From the NCBI GenBank assembly GCA_963855995.1, contig OY979717.1, positions 50,729,744 through 50,793,743 on the forward strand: a stretch of DNA of 64,000 nucleotides. The letters are read 5' to 3'. A program made the translations under genes and the position numbers. The notes under the pieces were generated by a model. The model made no database searches. It saw nothing but the letters and a program-made list of their open reading frames with translations, and had not been told where the DNA came from. The stretch's first letter is position 1. Each line of letters opens with the position of its first letter. This DNA comes from Muricea muricata (lineage: Eukaryota; Cnidaria; Anthozoa; Malacalcyonacea; Plexauridae). Shown here piece after piece: positions 33,401-42,326 of this stretch.

Positions 33401-34378
33401 TTCGTCATCAAAACTGAAAACGTTAACGTTAATATTATTGTTCTTTTCAAATTTGTAAATGTCTTTTAATTTTGTTGGGAATTTTATACCGTCCCAATTA
33501 TATTTTTTAGATTGTTTTTGTAAAATTTTATCAATGCGTCCGGCATTACGGTCGACCGGGTTTAATGCTTTTGTAACCGCCCACTTAAAACTCTGGTCGT
33601 CGTTGTTTTCCATATTGATGACGGCCTTTTTTTTCACGATTGTTTCCGGAAACGGTTTGTAACTTTTTCCTCCTAACGGATCGAATTTTGTAACGAATAT
33701 TTCTAACGTTTCTATAGAGTAGAGTCGCCATCCGCTTCCGAGTCTTTGGTACGTGGAGAGACTTTCTAACATTTTTTCTTTCATTATTGGGTACTCGTTT
33801 TTAACATCTTCTTCGCTGATCATGCTATACGTTTTACTACTGAAGTGGGCGATGGTAAAGTGTTTTTTCCGGTTTCCGGGTCCGTTCGAACCATTTTGCA
33901 TACTAATACAGTATGTACTTTTTTTCCAACGCTGTCGATGCTATTAATGAAACTTATAACTTTATGTGACGTCGAGTTAAGGAAAACGGTTTGGTCAACG
34001 TAGTCGTCGCCCTTGATTATCCATTTTTGCGTGTTCCTTCTAATGGCGCTTGAAACTAATATAGGTCTTGTACTTATGTCCCGTTCGTTTTCTCTAATTT
34101 CGTGCGTCCATTTAAGGTACTCTTTTCTCTCCCTTTTTTTAGTTTCAGCGGCTATAAATTTTTCACGACGTTTTTCCTCTTGTCTAATCCCACGTCTCCA
34201 TTTTAAGTATTCTTTTCTTTCTTTTTCTTTTGCTTCCCGTACTTTTTGGCCGCGCATTATATCATCTTGAATGCGCTGGGCCTCTTCCCTTTCGCGCATT
34301 AATGCTTGTTTTCGCTCACTTTTAAGTGCTACCGTCTGCTGCGCTTGCTGCGTCTTTTTTGCAGCTTTTTTTCTTCAT
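30486..34378 (-). pseudogene. Protein-primed type B DNA polymerase of Polinton 2, frameshifted
   Basis: A likely start at ATG 34378 opens a Lys/Glu/Arg-rich helical N-terminus with two RKEYLKW repeats, then the known N-domain (GSGWRLYSIETLEIFV, ALNP) and a zinc-like C-x2-C...H-x4-C segment. Exonuclease motifs: VVYADFECF, FHNLEGYDSHLF and YLKTDVLLLADV. Palm motif A is DANNLYGWAMSQPL (near 31760), motif B KLMNNSVFGKTMEN, and motif C FTDTDS (31041-31058), with both catalytic Asp intact. Frameshifts lie near 34370 (A-run), 33895, 32970, 31515 and 31117; there are almost no substitution-type stops. It ends 35 nt from the next gene. Either recently dead or carrying assembly indels. Confidence 0.93.
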
Positions 34379-34395
34379 TTTAAAAATTTTTTCCT

Positions 34396-34516
34396 CCGGT
34401 TAACCATACTCCTTTATTATTACTTTAGGTGTTGACCACCGCACACGTCGTTCCTTCCTCAATTTTTTGGCAACTTATAACTTACAAAAAGTTATAGAAG
34501 GAGTATGGTTAACCGG
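34396..34516. repeat. Intergenic fold-back: 19-bp perfect inverted repeats
   Basis: CCGGTTAACCATACTCCTT at 34396-34414 is the exact reverse complement of 34498-34516, with an 83-nt spacer. It lies between the polymerase start and the next gene, where a promoter or terminator would be expected. It could be a small mobile fold-back or a structured regulatory site. Confidence 0.65.
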
Positions 34517-34555
34517 GAAAGCTGAATGGTCTTCTTCTTTATTGTAATGTGTTTT

Positions 34556-34999
34556 TTAGTCTTCGATTACGGTACGTGTAAGTTGGGGGAATTTTTCGAT
34601 GTTGATCGAGTCTACGTGCACGAGCAGCGACGGGTGAGCGTGGTTTACGTACACAGCCATCTCGCTGTCAAACTCTTTTGGTTTGAGGTACAGGTTGTTG
34701 TACCCGCCATCGTTCTTTTTTAAACACCGTAACAACGGTTTTTCCAGGGGTTTGTCGAGCAACGTCTCCACCCTACTTTCTACAGCACGCAATTTGTCAA
34801 ACATCTCGTCAGGAATGCTAACGCCAATGTTGTGGGTTTTGTACTCTTCATTGTACGTAATGCCAAAATGAGAATAACAGTCTTTGACCAGGAACGTTAT
34901 TGTACCTGCTTCCCCGTATGTTAGGTTTACGTACTTTCCAGCAGATTTCTTGGACTGTTTCTTGGACGATACTTGAATGAGTTCAGGGTTAAAAGGCAT
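34556..34999 (-). CDS. Unrecognised 147-aa protein upstream of polymerase; possible ssDNA-binding type
   Basis: From ATG 34999, intact. It begins MPFNPELIQVSSKKQSKKSAGKY, continues with alternating beta-type segments (GTITFLVKDCYSHFGITY, THNIGVSIPDEMFDKL) and KNDGGYNNLYLKPKE. The charge pattern and the KND-GY-LYLK segment recall OB-fold-like single-stranded DNA-binding proteins of large DNA viruses. Its position next to the polymerase, transcribed in the same direction, would fit that role. This is a resemblance by eye only. Confidence 0.55.
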   Translation of the reverse strand: MPFNPELIQVSSKKQSKKSAGKYVNLTYGEAGTITFLVKDCYSHFGITYNEEYKTHNIGVSIPDEMFDKLRAVESRVETLLDKPLEKPLLRCLKKNDGGYNNLYLKPKEFDSEMAVYVNHAHPSLLVHVDSINIEKFPQLTRTVIED

Positions 35000-35061
35000 T
35001 CTTTTTTATTAATACACACAGGGGATCCGGAAAAACGTATACAACCCAGGGTTTTTTTTGT

Positions 35062-35247
35062 TTACCAACCTTCAGGGAGTGGTGGTGGTGCGTTGTGCGG
35101 TAATAGTAATTTCATACTCTTAATTTTCTTAAGTTCCTCAAGGGGGTAAGATTGTAGTGCTTTTACCAATCCCCCAAAACTAATATAATATACCGAAGAC
35201 CCATCTAAGAACTTAACTTTAAAAACCCTCGGCTTGACGATGATCAT
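35062..35247 (-). CDS. Small 61-aa protein, unknown
   Basis: ATG 35247 with AATAATAAAC just upstream. It starts MIIVKPRVFKVKFLDGSSVY, has a short hydrophobic beta-rich N-half and ends PPPLPEGW. Intact and spaced like its neighbours in a leftward gene row. No family recognised. Confidence 0.42.
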   Translation of the reverse strand: MIIVKPRVFKVKFLDGSSVYYISFGGLVKALQSYPLEELKKIKSMKLLLPHNAPPPLPEGW

Positions 35248-35259
35248 GTTTATTATTAC

Positions 35260-36314
35260 CTATAAAAATTTTTTACAAGTTTTTAATTTTCCTACGGCGG
35301 TCATTTTCGACCACTTTAAGTTCATGTCCCTTATGGTCGGTTTGACGACGACGCGTACGACGTGCGCTTCAACGGGGCGCCCTGCTTTTTCCAGTTCGTC
35401 AGCCAGGAACGTTAATTTTTTTGTTTTTTTCCGTTCGACGGCCCGGTGGTTTTTCCAAAGTACGGGAAGTATTCCGTAGCGTATTTGTTTGTACACGCCT
35501 TGCCGGTAATCTGGTTTTTCAAAGACGGGGTTTTTTAAAAACTCGTGGATTACATTCCTTATCCCATATGTGTCATGAAAGCGGGCTTCTGATTGGTTCT
35601 CAGCAGGTAAGTTTTTTTCGAACTAACCTGCTTTTTCCGAACTTACCCGCTTTTCTCTTTTATCGATAAAACCGGCTTTCTGATTGGTTACAAAAACCCA
35701 AGCTTGCTGCTTACGCTGCCGTCCGCCTCAAACTGCTCAACAACAATGGCGAACAAAATTTAGCTGATGATTAAACCTACACTTTAAAGAACATTTTTGG
35801 GCTAAAGACGTCACAGAAACCAAGCAAAAAGAAACGGAAAATTGTAAACTAAAGACAATAGAGACCCTGATAAAGAAATATTAAGAGACCAATAAGTTTA
35901 AAAAGAGAAAATGTTGACAAAATACATCGGCGACTCAGGGAGCCTCGGAAAACAACACAAGAAGATAACTTTAGTATGGGATAAAAACCCAATTTACTTG
36001 CAGGTTCGGTTGGTTCGGGATTAACGCACCTCGGGGTCTGACAGCTGTCCGAACCTACCTCGCTTCGCTCGGTAGGTTCGAACAGCTGTCAGACCCCTCG
36101 GTGCGTTAATTCCGAACCAACCTCCCTGCAAGTAAGTTTGTTATACAACCTTATTTGTAGGGCTTAACTTACATATATTAATTACCAAATGCATGACCGC
36201 TTTTTTAAAATGTTTTGATTGCCTATAACGACCGTCAATATAGTCCCATAGTGTATTGTTGTAAAATTCTCTAAGGACCTCTTTCATGAGGTCGGCACGA
36301 TGATAACAATCCAT
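35260..36314 (-). pseudogene. Paralogue (copy B) of the 29992-30450 protein, split by a 0.6-kb insertion
   Basis: The N-terminus from ATG 36314 (MDCYHRADLMKEVLREFYNN...) reads to about 36175. The matching continuation (YGIRNVIHEFLKNPVFEKP...) resumes at about 35572 and ends at the stop at 35260. The two parts together align along the whole length of the 29992-30450 protein, with the shared block KAGRPVEAHVVRVVVKP. The intervening DNA has no open frame and carries a huge hairpin. An intron cannot be excluded, since GTAAGT occurs at the 5' break, but the join would create a stop. Confidence 0.6.
35575..36175. other. Insertion with a long hairpin inside a Polinton 2 gene
   Basis: About 600 bp unrelated to the gene it splits. 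Its right part is a near-perfect fold-back, 35993-36139, with arms of about 65 nt (ACTTGCAGG, GGTTCGG, TTAACGCAC, GACAGCTGTC, GAACCTACC and their complements) around TCGCTTCGCTC. The left part has two CTTTCTGATTGGTT-like boxes and GGTAAGTT/AACTTACC inverted segments. No target duplication found. Perhaps a fold-back MITE. Confidence 0.55.
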
Positions 36315-36349
36315 TTTATTTATCAGCCGGAATTTAACTTTTTTTTTGG

Positions 36350-36470
36350 GTATTAGCTGCGTACTAACTAGACTTTTTTGCGTATTAGCTGCGTATTAGC
36401 TTTCCTTTTTTGCGTATAAGCTGCGTATTAGCTTTCCTTTTTTGCGTATAAGCTGCGTATTAGCTTACGC
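36350..36470. repeat. Tandem repeat, about 32-nt unit
   Basis: Roughly three imperfect units built from GCGTATAAGCTGCGTATTAG and CTTTCCTTTTTT, between genes. It lies 5' of the 36314 gene and 3' of the 36922 gene. No function apparent. Confidence 0.65.
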
Positions 36471-36508
36471 GTGGCCAAAAAAATTCTTTCATAACTTATT
36501 AAAAAAAG

Positions 36509-36922
36509 TTACGAAAGGAAAATTTTGTAGGCACCCCACCCACCTGCCAGCCCGGCTAGCCCGACGGCAACGTGTTGGTATTCTTCCATCTCGTCTGATG
36601 GTTTGTAGAAGTCGGTTATATGAGGTTCTCTTTTAAACGTTTTGTTTTCGTAGGTAAGTTTTTGCAAGTCGTCTAACGCTTTGTTTGTTTTGTTAATATC
36701 GGCTTTCGCGTCAGACAACTGTTGGCGGAGTAAGTCAATTTCGTTCTTCTTTGCGACTTGGTTCTCGTACCATTTTTGTTTTGCTGCCGTTAGTTTTTCC
36801 ATAGCTAAATTGTGTCGTTTCATTTCATCTTCGTACCCGTTTTTGTCTAGGGACTTGAATAGGAACCCGGCGCCGGCGAATGCCAACGCATTGAATATCC
36901 CTGATGCTGCTACGCTTGCCAT
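36509..36922 (-). CDS. Coiled-coil membrane protein conserved in cnidarian Polintons
   Basis: 137 residues from ATG 36922. There is a hydrophobic N-terminal helix (IFNALAFAGAGFLF), a long charged coiled coil (KRHNLAMEKLTAAKQKWYEN, residues about 35-90), the motif ITDFYKPSDEMEEY, and a C-terminal glycine-rich membrane helix (VAVGLAGLAGGWGAY). I recall the NLAMEKL-KW-E and DFY-PS-EM pattern from uncharacterised coral and Hydra Polinton proteins. Intact. Likely a virion membrane or scaffold protein; role inferred. Confidence 0.66.
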   Translation of the reverse strand: MASVAASGIFNALAFAGAGFLFKSLDKNGYEDEMKRHNLAMEKLTAAKQKWYENQVAKKNEIDLLRQQLSDAKADINKTNKALDDLQKLTYENKTFKREPHITDFYKPSDEMEEYQHVAVGLAGLAGGWGAYKIFLS

Positions 36923-36929
36923 ATTTTAT

Positions 36930-37160
36930 TTATGAACCTTTAGCTATTTCTTTCGGAATGTACTCCTTGTCTTGAAGCGCCTTGACCAGTAACGTACCCA
37001 ATCCGTCGGCAACGGCTAATTTTGCTGCTCCATTTACCGTTTCCGGGACTCCCAACGGTGTCTTTAAAAATTTCTTGCTCACGTACGAAACTCCGACGGC
37101 ACCTGCTGTAACTGCAGCCGCAGTGTAAACACTATTCATTACTTCTTTTTGGGAAGACAT
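36930..37160 (-). CDS. Small membrane protein conserved in cnidarian Polintons
   Basis: 76 residues. An Ala/Val-rich membrane helix (YTAAAVTAGAVGVSYV) is followed by KFLKTPLGVPETVNGAAKLA and LVKALQDKEYIPKE. The LGVPET-GA-KLA pattern recurs next to the coiled-coil membrane protein in related elements. Its stop is 7 nt before the ATG of the 36922 gene. Intact; function unknown. Confidence 0.64.
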   Translation of the reverse strand: MSSQKEVMNSVYTAAAVTAGAVGVSYVSKKFLKTPLGVPETVNGAAKLAVADGLGTLLVKALQDKEYIPKEIAKGS

Positions 37161-37182
37161 ACTTTACTTATTTATTATATAG

Positions 37183-37554
37183 TTAATTTTTAAAACTCCG
37201 TAATTTACTGACGGTATTTTCTTCGACGTTGTTGTTGTTGACGACGTTGTTGTTGTTGTTTACGGGTTGTCTTTTAACTGCTTCTTCCTTTTTACCTGTT
37301 AACGTGTAAAGGTAATACCCTAAGCCGACCGCTCCTAAAAGCAAAAGGGTTTTTGTCGTACCGCTCATTCCTTCTTCTTCTTCCCCACAGTCACCTTCAG
37401 GTTCCCTAGGGCTGATTGGTTCCCCCGACTCTTTTTTCCTTTTCATTGCTTTATTGTATTCGACGAGGTTTTTTCCTGCAGCCATCCTTTTAGGGTCTTT
37501 TTCTGGTTTATCGGACGTTATTCGCTGTTCGGGGCTGTTAGGTGTTTCGCTCAT
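37183..37554 (-). CDS. Single-pass membrane protein with DPKRMAAGKNLVEYNK motif
   Basis: 123 residues; ATG 37554 fused to AATAAATG. A hydrophilic N-terminus carries KDPKRMAAGKNLVEYNKAMK, a pattern seen in many cnidarian Polinton proteins. An acidic patch, one membrane helix (TLLLLGAVGLGYYLYTL) and an Asn-rich tail follow. Third in a row of three small membrane proteins, which argues for a lipid-containing or enveloped particle. Intact. Confidence 0.64.
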   Translation of the reverse strand: MSETPNSPEQRITSDKPEKDPKRMAAGKNLVEYNKAMKRKKESGEPISPREPEGDCGEEEEGMSGTTKTLLLLGAVGLGYYLYTLTGKKEEAVKRQPVNNNNNVVNNNNVEENTVSKLRSFKN

Positions 37555-37583
37555 TTATTTGTTAATAAAACAGATAAATGAAT

Positions 37584-37817
37584 ATGGGGTGCCAACAAAG
37601 TGTAGAAAGAAAATTATATAACAAAGACGTTGACATAAAACGTAAATTCCTAGTAGGTATACATTTTTCAAAAGGTTCAGAAGGTATAGAAGCAAATGTT
37701 CAAATTGCCCAAGGAACGACTCGGAAAAAGAAATATGAAGAAGTTTCAACTGTTGAAGAGGAGGACTTACAAACATCATCTGTTGGAGACATGCCTAATC
37801 AAGACAAAACACAGTAG
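37584..37817 (+). CDS. Small myristoylated-type protein (MGCQQS), opposite strand
   Basis: The frame opens at ATG 37578, but the second Met (37584) gives MGCQQSVERK, a strong N-myristoylation signal with a Cys for palmitoylation. A short beta-like core (RKFLVGIHFSKGSEGIEANV) and an acidic tail follow. It runs opposite to its neighbours, diverging from the 37554 gene across an AATAAA/AATAAAA spacer. It parallels the MGQSGSK protein of Polinton 1 in size, lipid signal and layout. Probable membrane-associated particle protein. Confidence 0.52.
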   Translation: MGCQQSVERKLYNKDVDIKRKFLVGIHFSKGSEGIEANVQIAQGTTRKKKYEEVSTVEEEDLQTSSVGDMPNQDKTQ

Positions 37818-37819
37818 AC

Positions 37820-38201
37820 TTACCATAGAAAAAATTTTGAAAGGAATTTTGGGACTATTAACCTACCGCATAATTTAACTTCATACAGGATCGTTCTAGG
37901 ACTTGGTCCAGTGTTTGTGCTACTTGTACCACTTGTGCTAGTTGGTTCGCTGCTTGGTAACCAAATATACGCACCCCTATTTAACACAACGTTTGGGTCT
38001 TTTACTACCTCTGGGATTTGTAATTGTTCCTTCATGGTTAGTGGTGTACCCCCAACATGCCAGTCCATTTCACCGTAATCGGTGATTTAAACGTTTCGTT
38101 TCAATTTGTCTTCGCTTATTTAAGGTTAGTAACGTACTGATATCGTCCTTCTTGTTTGCCTGTTTTAAAAAATAGACTGTTTTGAGGTTATTACCATTCA
38201 T
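37820..38201 (-). pseudogene. Small unknown Polinton 2 gene, frameshifted
   Basis: From ATG 38201 a basic helical segment (KRRQIETKRLNHRLR) reads to about 38080. One frameshift leads into MDWHVGGTPLTMKEQLQIPE, then VVLNRGAYIWLP and a Ser/Thr/Pro stretch (SSEPTSTSGTSST) like that in the neighbouring 38368-39845 protein. The WHVGG-PLTM-E-L-IP pattern feels familiar from other Polintons, but I cannot name it. Stop at 37820. Confidence 0.45.
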
Positions 38202-38225
38202 TCTTTATTAATAGGTAGTTTTTCG

Positions 38226-38320
38226 TAACCCGCACGGGTTACGAACAGCAATTTTCTTGCTATGTTTTTATTGGTTTTTACCTAAAATTTTTTTGCTATG
38301 TTTTTATTGGTTTTTACCTA
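38226..38320. repeat. Palindrome and tandem duplication
   Basis: A 20-nt palindrome, CGTAACCCGCACGGGTTACG, near 38226-38245 is followed by two direct copies of TTGCTATGTTTTTATTGG plus TTTTTACCTAAAA. Intergenic, between two leftward genes. Confidence 0.6.
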
Positions 38321-38367
38321 AAAAATTTTTTCAACAAAACAAAGCAGGTTTACAGTAAAAACCTTGT

Positions 38368-39845
38368 CTAAATTAAAAATTTTGAAATTATTGACCCGCC
38401 AACTAATGTGACTACAAACAAAACCAGCTCGGACTCGTTTAATTTAGGTCCATTGCTTACGGGAATTGGTCCGCGACTTGTACTAGTTGGTCCGCTACTT
38501 GCACTAGTTGGTGCGCGACTTGTACTAGTTGGTGCGCTGCTTGTACCACTTGTGCTATTTGGTTCGCTGCTTGTACTAGTTGGTGCGCTGCTTGGTTTAA
38601 AGTAGTTTACGTCGTCGTTTTCCCCAAATTTCATACTGCCCGTTGCTAGCTTTAAAACGTTATTATAACCGACTACCATTTCCTTTAGGATAATGAGGTT
38701 AGACGGTACCAAAATAATTCCAGGTGAAATGGCCGGATTCAACACAACGTTTGTATGTCTTATTGCTTTCCTCATGTTTGAAACCGTTACGGTTGAGTCG
38801 CTTTGGATGGTCGTATCGTTTACTAATTTTTTAAAAACTTCTTGCGTCTGTAAAGACATTGCACCTCTTCCCACGATGGGCAATCGGGTGCTTGCTTGTG
38901 CACCCAATACACAATAAACGTAAGACTCTACGCTTTGTTGGAATAGTAATTGGCCTGTTTTCGTCAAACCATTAGATTTCGTTGCAATGAACAATTTATA
39001 GTCTTCTAAACTTCTAATCGTCTGTGTACCGCGTTTCATATACGAAATGCCAATTTGTCCCGCTCCGTTGCGGCTCATCACAACCCTCGCGTCTTTAATT
39101 GTTCCTCTCGGTTGTTTTGGAACCCAGTAACCTAATTGTTCCCTTCCAGAGTGGAATTCTTTTGTCCACTTGTAAACCACGGGTTTGTTGTTTAGGACGA
39201 GGGTTTCTATTTCTTGCGTTATGTATTTTGACATTTTACTTGGTTGCCGTGTAAACCTTTTCATATGAAAGTAAAGGTGGTACCTCGCTATGCTCGTAAT
39301 AATTTTTGGCCCGTCGTAAGCGAAATGTTCTGTACTTATTCCGCCCGAGTAAGTGGCAATGTATGCTGCAAAGAGCGAGGCTAAGTAAGGATTGTCCTTA
39401 TAATCGTTTGAACTCTCGTTATTTTTTATTTCGAGTCCCGGTAAATTAGCGTCGAAAAACAATTCGTTCGTAACATATAAATTTTAAACAAGTTTACGTT
39501 TAAGTCCGATAAGTTCTTTACGAACGGTTGGACCGTGCCGTTAGTTCCCCATATTCTTGGCGACCAGTACAACTCCCCAGAGTATAACTCTTTGAATGCG
39601 TTTGTTGTAATGTTTAGAAACTGACCGTCGCGAACTTTGAACGAAACACTCGTTCCGATGACGTCACCGGTTTTTGATAAGACCACGTTAAACTAAACCT
39701 ATCCAAATGCGCGTTCGGGTACTTTTTTATAAATTTTCTTTTAAATGGTTTTTGTTACCTTAAGGTTATTCAATGCCTTGTCGTAATTTTCACCATAGTA
39801 CTGCCTTTAAGATTTTTCGTACTTTTTAAAGTCTTCTTCGGTCAT
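38368..39845 (-). pseudogene. Large putative virion surface protein, Ser/Thr/Pro repeats and C-terminal anchor; broken
   Basis: It starts at ATG 39845 (AATAAATG), directly abutting the integrase stop. There is a stop near 39809 and frameshifts near 39740, 39690 and 39460. The conserved core includes LFAAYIATYSGGIST and YCVLGAQASTRLPIVG, which I recall from a cnidarian Polinton family of unknown function. The C-terminal 90 residues are STP repeats of the SSAPTSTS/RGPTSTS type, probably a glycosylated stalk, ending in a membrane helix (LVLFVVTLVGGSIISKF). This suggests a type I surface protein. About 480 residues if unbroken. Confidence 0.58.
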
Positions 39846-40940
39846 TTATTTAATATCTTTAATATCTTTTATCGGAACCCACGACCGGCTATCGTACCCT
39901 AACCATTTTACCAAAGCCATTCCGTTTTTCTTTCTAAGTATTTTTTCCACCCTGTACGTATCGCCTTTTTTATTCACGGCGGATAATTCTTCTTCGTAAA
40001 ATTTTCCAATGGTGGGTTCTCCTTCGTGGTCCTCTATTTCGTAAACGGTCGGGTCTCCTCTAAAGACTTTACTAATTTTAAATATTTCTTCGGTAAAATT
40101 AGCTTCGTACCCTTTTTTAAAAACATTTTTGTACTTACTCACTCGGACCGTATCCTCGACCCTGAACCCCGGTAAGGGAAGTTTACCAAAACCCGGACCG
40201 AAAAGAGTAATCCATACTTCGTTTTCGTTTTTACGGTTTACATCTTTCGGTTTCATATGAATGGTCGTATGCTTTGTACCGTTATAATTCTCTACGAGTT
40301 CGTCTAAGACACCGGTCCAACTGTAAGTACCTTAACTGTAAAAATATTTCCACATCGCTGTTTTTAAAGTCCTATTAAACCTTTCGACAATCGCAGCTTT
40401 CTTTTCGGACCTCGTAGAAAAATAGCCTACGTTGTGACTTTTTAATAATTCCCTAACGCCCACGTTATAAAATTCTTTCCCTTCGTCGAATTGGATGACG
40501 TCCGGGTTTTTCCCAAACCTATCTTTAAATTTTCTAAGTAATTCCTTGACGGCTTCCGTCATATTTTTAACGTCTTTTCTGTAAACGGGACTCGCAAACG
40601 CATATCGGCTTAGAATTTCAACGGCCGTTAAAATCCAACGGTACCCTTTGTTTTTATTTGCGTATTTCCCCATATCTACGAGGTTCATTTGCATTTGGTC
40701 CGCAAGGTTTTTTACAAAAGTTTTTCGAAATTTATGTTTTTTAATCACGGGTTTATATCTCGTGTACGTATCCTGGGTTATTAACCATTCTTTAACAGTT
40801 TTCCAGCTTACTTTTTACCCATCCTCTTTTGCTTTTTGGTATAATCTTTCGGCAGATTGGTACCCCGTTTTTGGGTCGTAATATATATTCCTCAACCCTT
40901 GTTCGATAGCAAATTCCTTGTCGCTAATTTCATTAGACAT
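39846..40940 (-). pseudogene. DDE integrase with chromodomain of Polinton 2, two in-frame stops
   Basis: ATG 40940 (AATAAATG). The N-terminal helical segment (IYYDPKTGYQSAERLYQKAK) is followed by TAA at 40815-40817. Core: Asp in MNLVDMGKY, Asp in IQFDEGKEF and Glu in AAIVERFNRTLK. TAA at 40332-40334. Then an SH3-like segment (VEDTVRVSKYKNVFKKGYE) and a chromodomain (TYRVEKILRKKNGMALVKWLGYDSRSWVP). All parts are in one frame, so only the two stops break it. It would cut and join element ends with a 6-bp stagger, as seen at TTTATG. Confidence 0.92.
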
Positions 40941-40948
40941 TTATTTAA

Positions 40949-41609
40949 TCAATTTATATACAATTCGAGTAACAAGCTCATATCGACTTTATCATTAATG
41001 TTCGTATCGACGTCAAACAATATTCTGTTAAATTGGCCGTTGGTAATTGTAACGCTGCTATTGATACCTTTAAACATTGTAACCGTCGAATTTAAAAGCT
41101 GGTCCGATGGTACCGGAAGCGAAGCTAACGCATAACTCCAGTGCCCATCTGTATTTATCTATGTTCCCAGCCGTGTTTACAATATTACAATTAATATTTA
41201 CATACCTGAGCCCTTTGTTTACATCTACCATGCCAGGTGAGGTTTTCCACGTCCTGCTGTTTACGATTTCGTTCTCGGGAAAGCCTAATAATTTCCCAAA
41301 CTTTTTAAGGTTTAAATTTCTTGTCCCCGAATAAATTTTACACGTGTTATTGTGTTCGTTGGCCTCCAATTTTACAGATTGCTCCCCGAGTTTTTCCTCT
41401 ATCATATCGGATGTCCAGTAACCTTCTTCGAAGGGAATCTTTGTTGTTCCATGCATCACGTGATCGTTCTTACCGGTAATGACGTTCTTGTAATCCCAAT
41501 AGACGGCTGCATTCTTTAACGTCATTATAGACCCCGTAGGTTTTATTATGCAAGTATCGAAACGGAGTTCTTTTTCATTACCCTCAATGAAAACGTTTAT
41601 CTTACTCAT
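40949..41609 (-). pseudogene. Putative penton/minor capsid-type protein of Polinton 2, frameshifted near its end
   Basis: 179 residues from ATG 41609, then a frameshift near 41070; the other frame continues with FKGINSSVTITNGQFNRILF to a stop at 40949. The middle (GYWTSDMIEEKLGEQ...KKFGKLLGFPENEIV) matches a cnidarian Polinton protein with a bound ladder of beta strands and an LGF motif, which I take to be a minor capsid or vertex protein. It lies just downstream of the fibre genes, consistent with a vertex complex. The structural role is inferred. Confidence 0.52.
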
Positions 41610-41614
41610 TCGTC

Positions 41615-42307
41615 CTAAAGTTTTAATAACCTTTTAAACGAAAAATACGTTTCACCCGTAAAGTCCATCGTTCTTTGATTGCCAGGTTCGAACACGAAAT
41701 AGATGGCGTTGCCAAGAACGTGGTCGGAACTTCTCGACGCTAAATGTTGTTTGACAAACTCGTACGTTATTCCTTTTTCGTAATCTAACGACAAAGCTAT
41801 TTCTTGACCAAAAATGCACGTACCCTGGTTTAAAAACGATCCTTTAATACGCGTCCTTTTCCCTGTCCCTCGATGAAAATACCCACCCTGCGCATTGTCT
41901 TGTGTAACCTTATTCGTTAAACTCCAACTCCAATACTTGTATTTCGTTGACGCGTTATAACCGCTTCCACCACAATCGCCCCACAACGTGATATTATACC
42001 CTCTAGACGTTGTTAATACAACATCTATTTCGTACGTGTAAATACCGTTGGGAAGTTTTGGTGTTACGTTGAAATTAATTTGGTAACTATCTCCTACCTT
42101 GGAAAAGTCTAAAGTCTTGGTACTACGCCTGTTTGCAGGGGTATCAACCATGTCATCTTTGTGAAGTACCGTAACGTTACCTGGACTTCCTTTAAACGTC
42201 ATAATATTTTTATAATCAGCATAATGCTGGTCGACAAACCCTTTCGTAATCGGTTCGCCAGATGTTAATGGGATAATAGGTAACCCGGTAATACGGTGAC
42301 CGTTCAT
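41615..42307 (-). CDS. Fibre C-terminal (knob-like) protein, possibly the 3' part of the collagen fibre gene
   Basis: 230 residues. It begins with the module MNGHRITGLPIIPLTSGEPITKGFVDQHYADY, the same module found three times in the collagen-like ORF just upstream, and then a beta-rich domain with Cys and Trp that could be a receptor-binding head. It has no AATAAATG of its own, and the upstream ORF ends 19 nt before in another frame, so a frameshift probably split one fibre gene. It could instead be separate. Confidence 0.6.
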   Translation of the reverse strand: MNGHRITGLPIIPLTSGEPITKGFVDQHYADYKNIMTFKGSPGNVTVLHKDDMVDTPANRRSTKTLDFSKVGDSYQINFNVTPKLPNGIYTYEIDVVLTTSRGYNITLWGDCGGSGYNASTKYKYWSWSLTNKVTQDNAQGGYFHRGTGKRTRIKGSFLNQGTCIFGQEIALSLDYEKGITYEFVKQHLASRSSDHVLGNAIYFVFEPGNQRTMDFTGETYFSFKRLLKL

Positions 42308-42326
42308 GTCGATATCGGTACTTTTT

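Noticed and set aside
35575..36175. Intron in the 35260-36314 gene
   Set aside because: A GTAAGT occurs at the 5' break and a CAG at the 3' side, but the resulting join gives a stop codon, and no other gene of the element is spliced.
41107..41334. Forward ORF opposite the putative vertex protein
   Set aside because: Shadow of the reverse-strand gene, with no start context.
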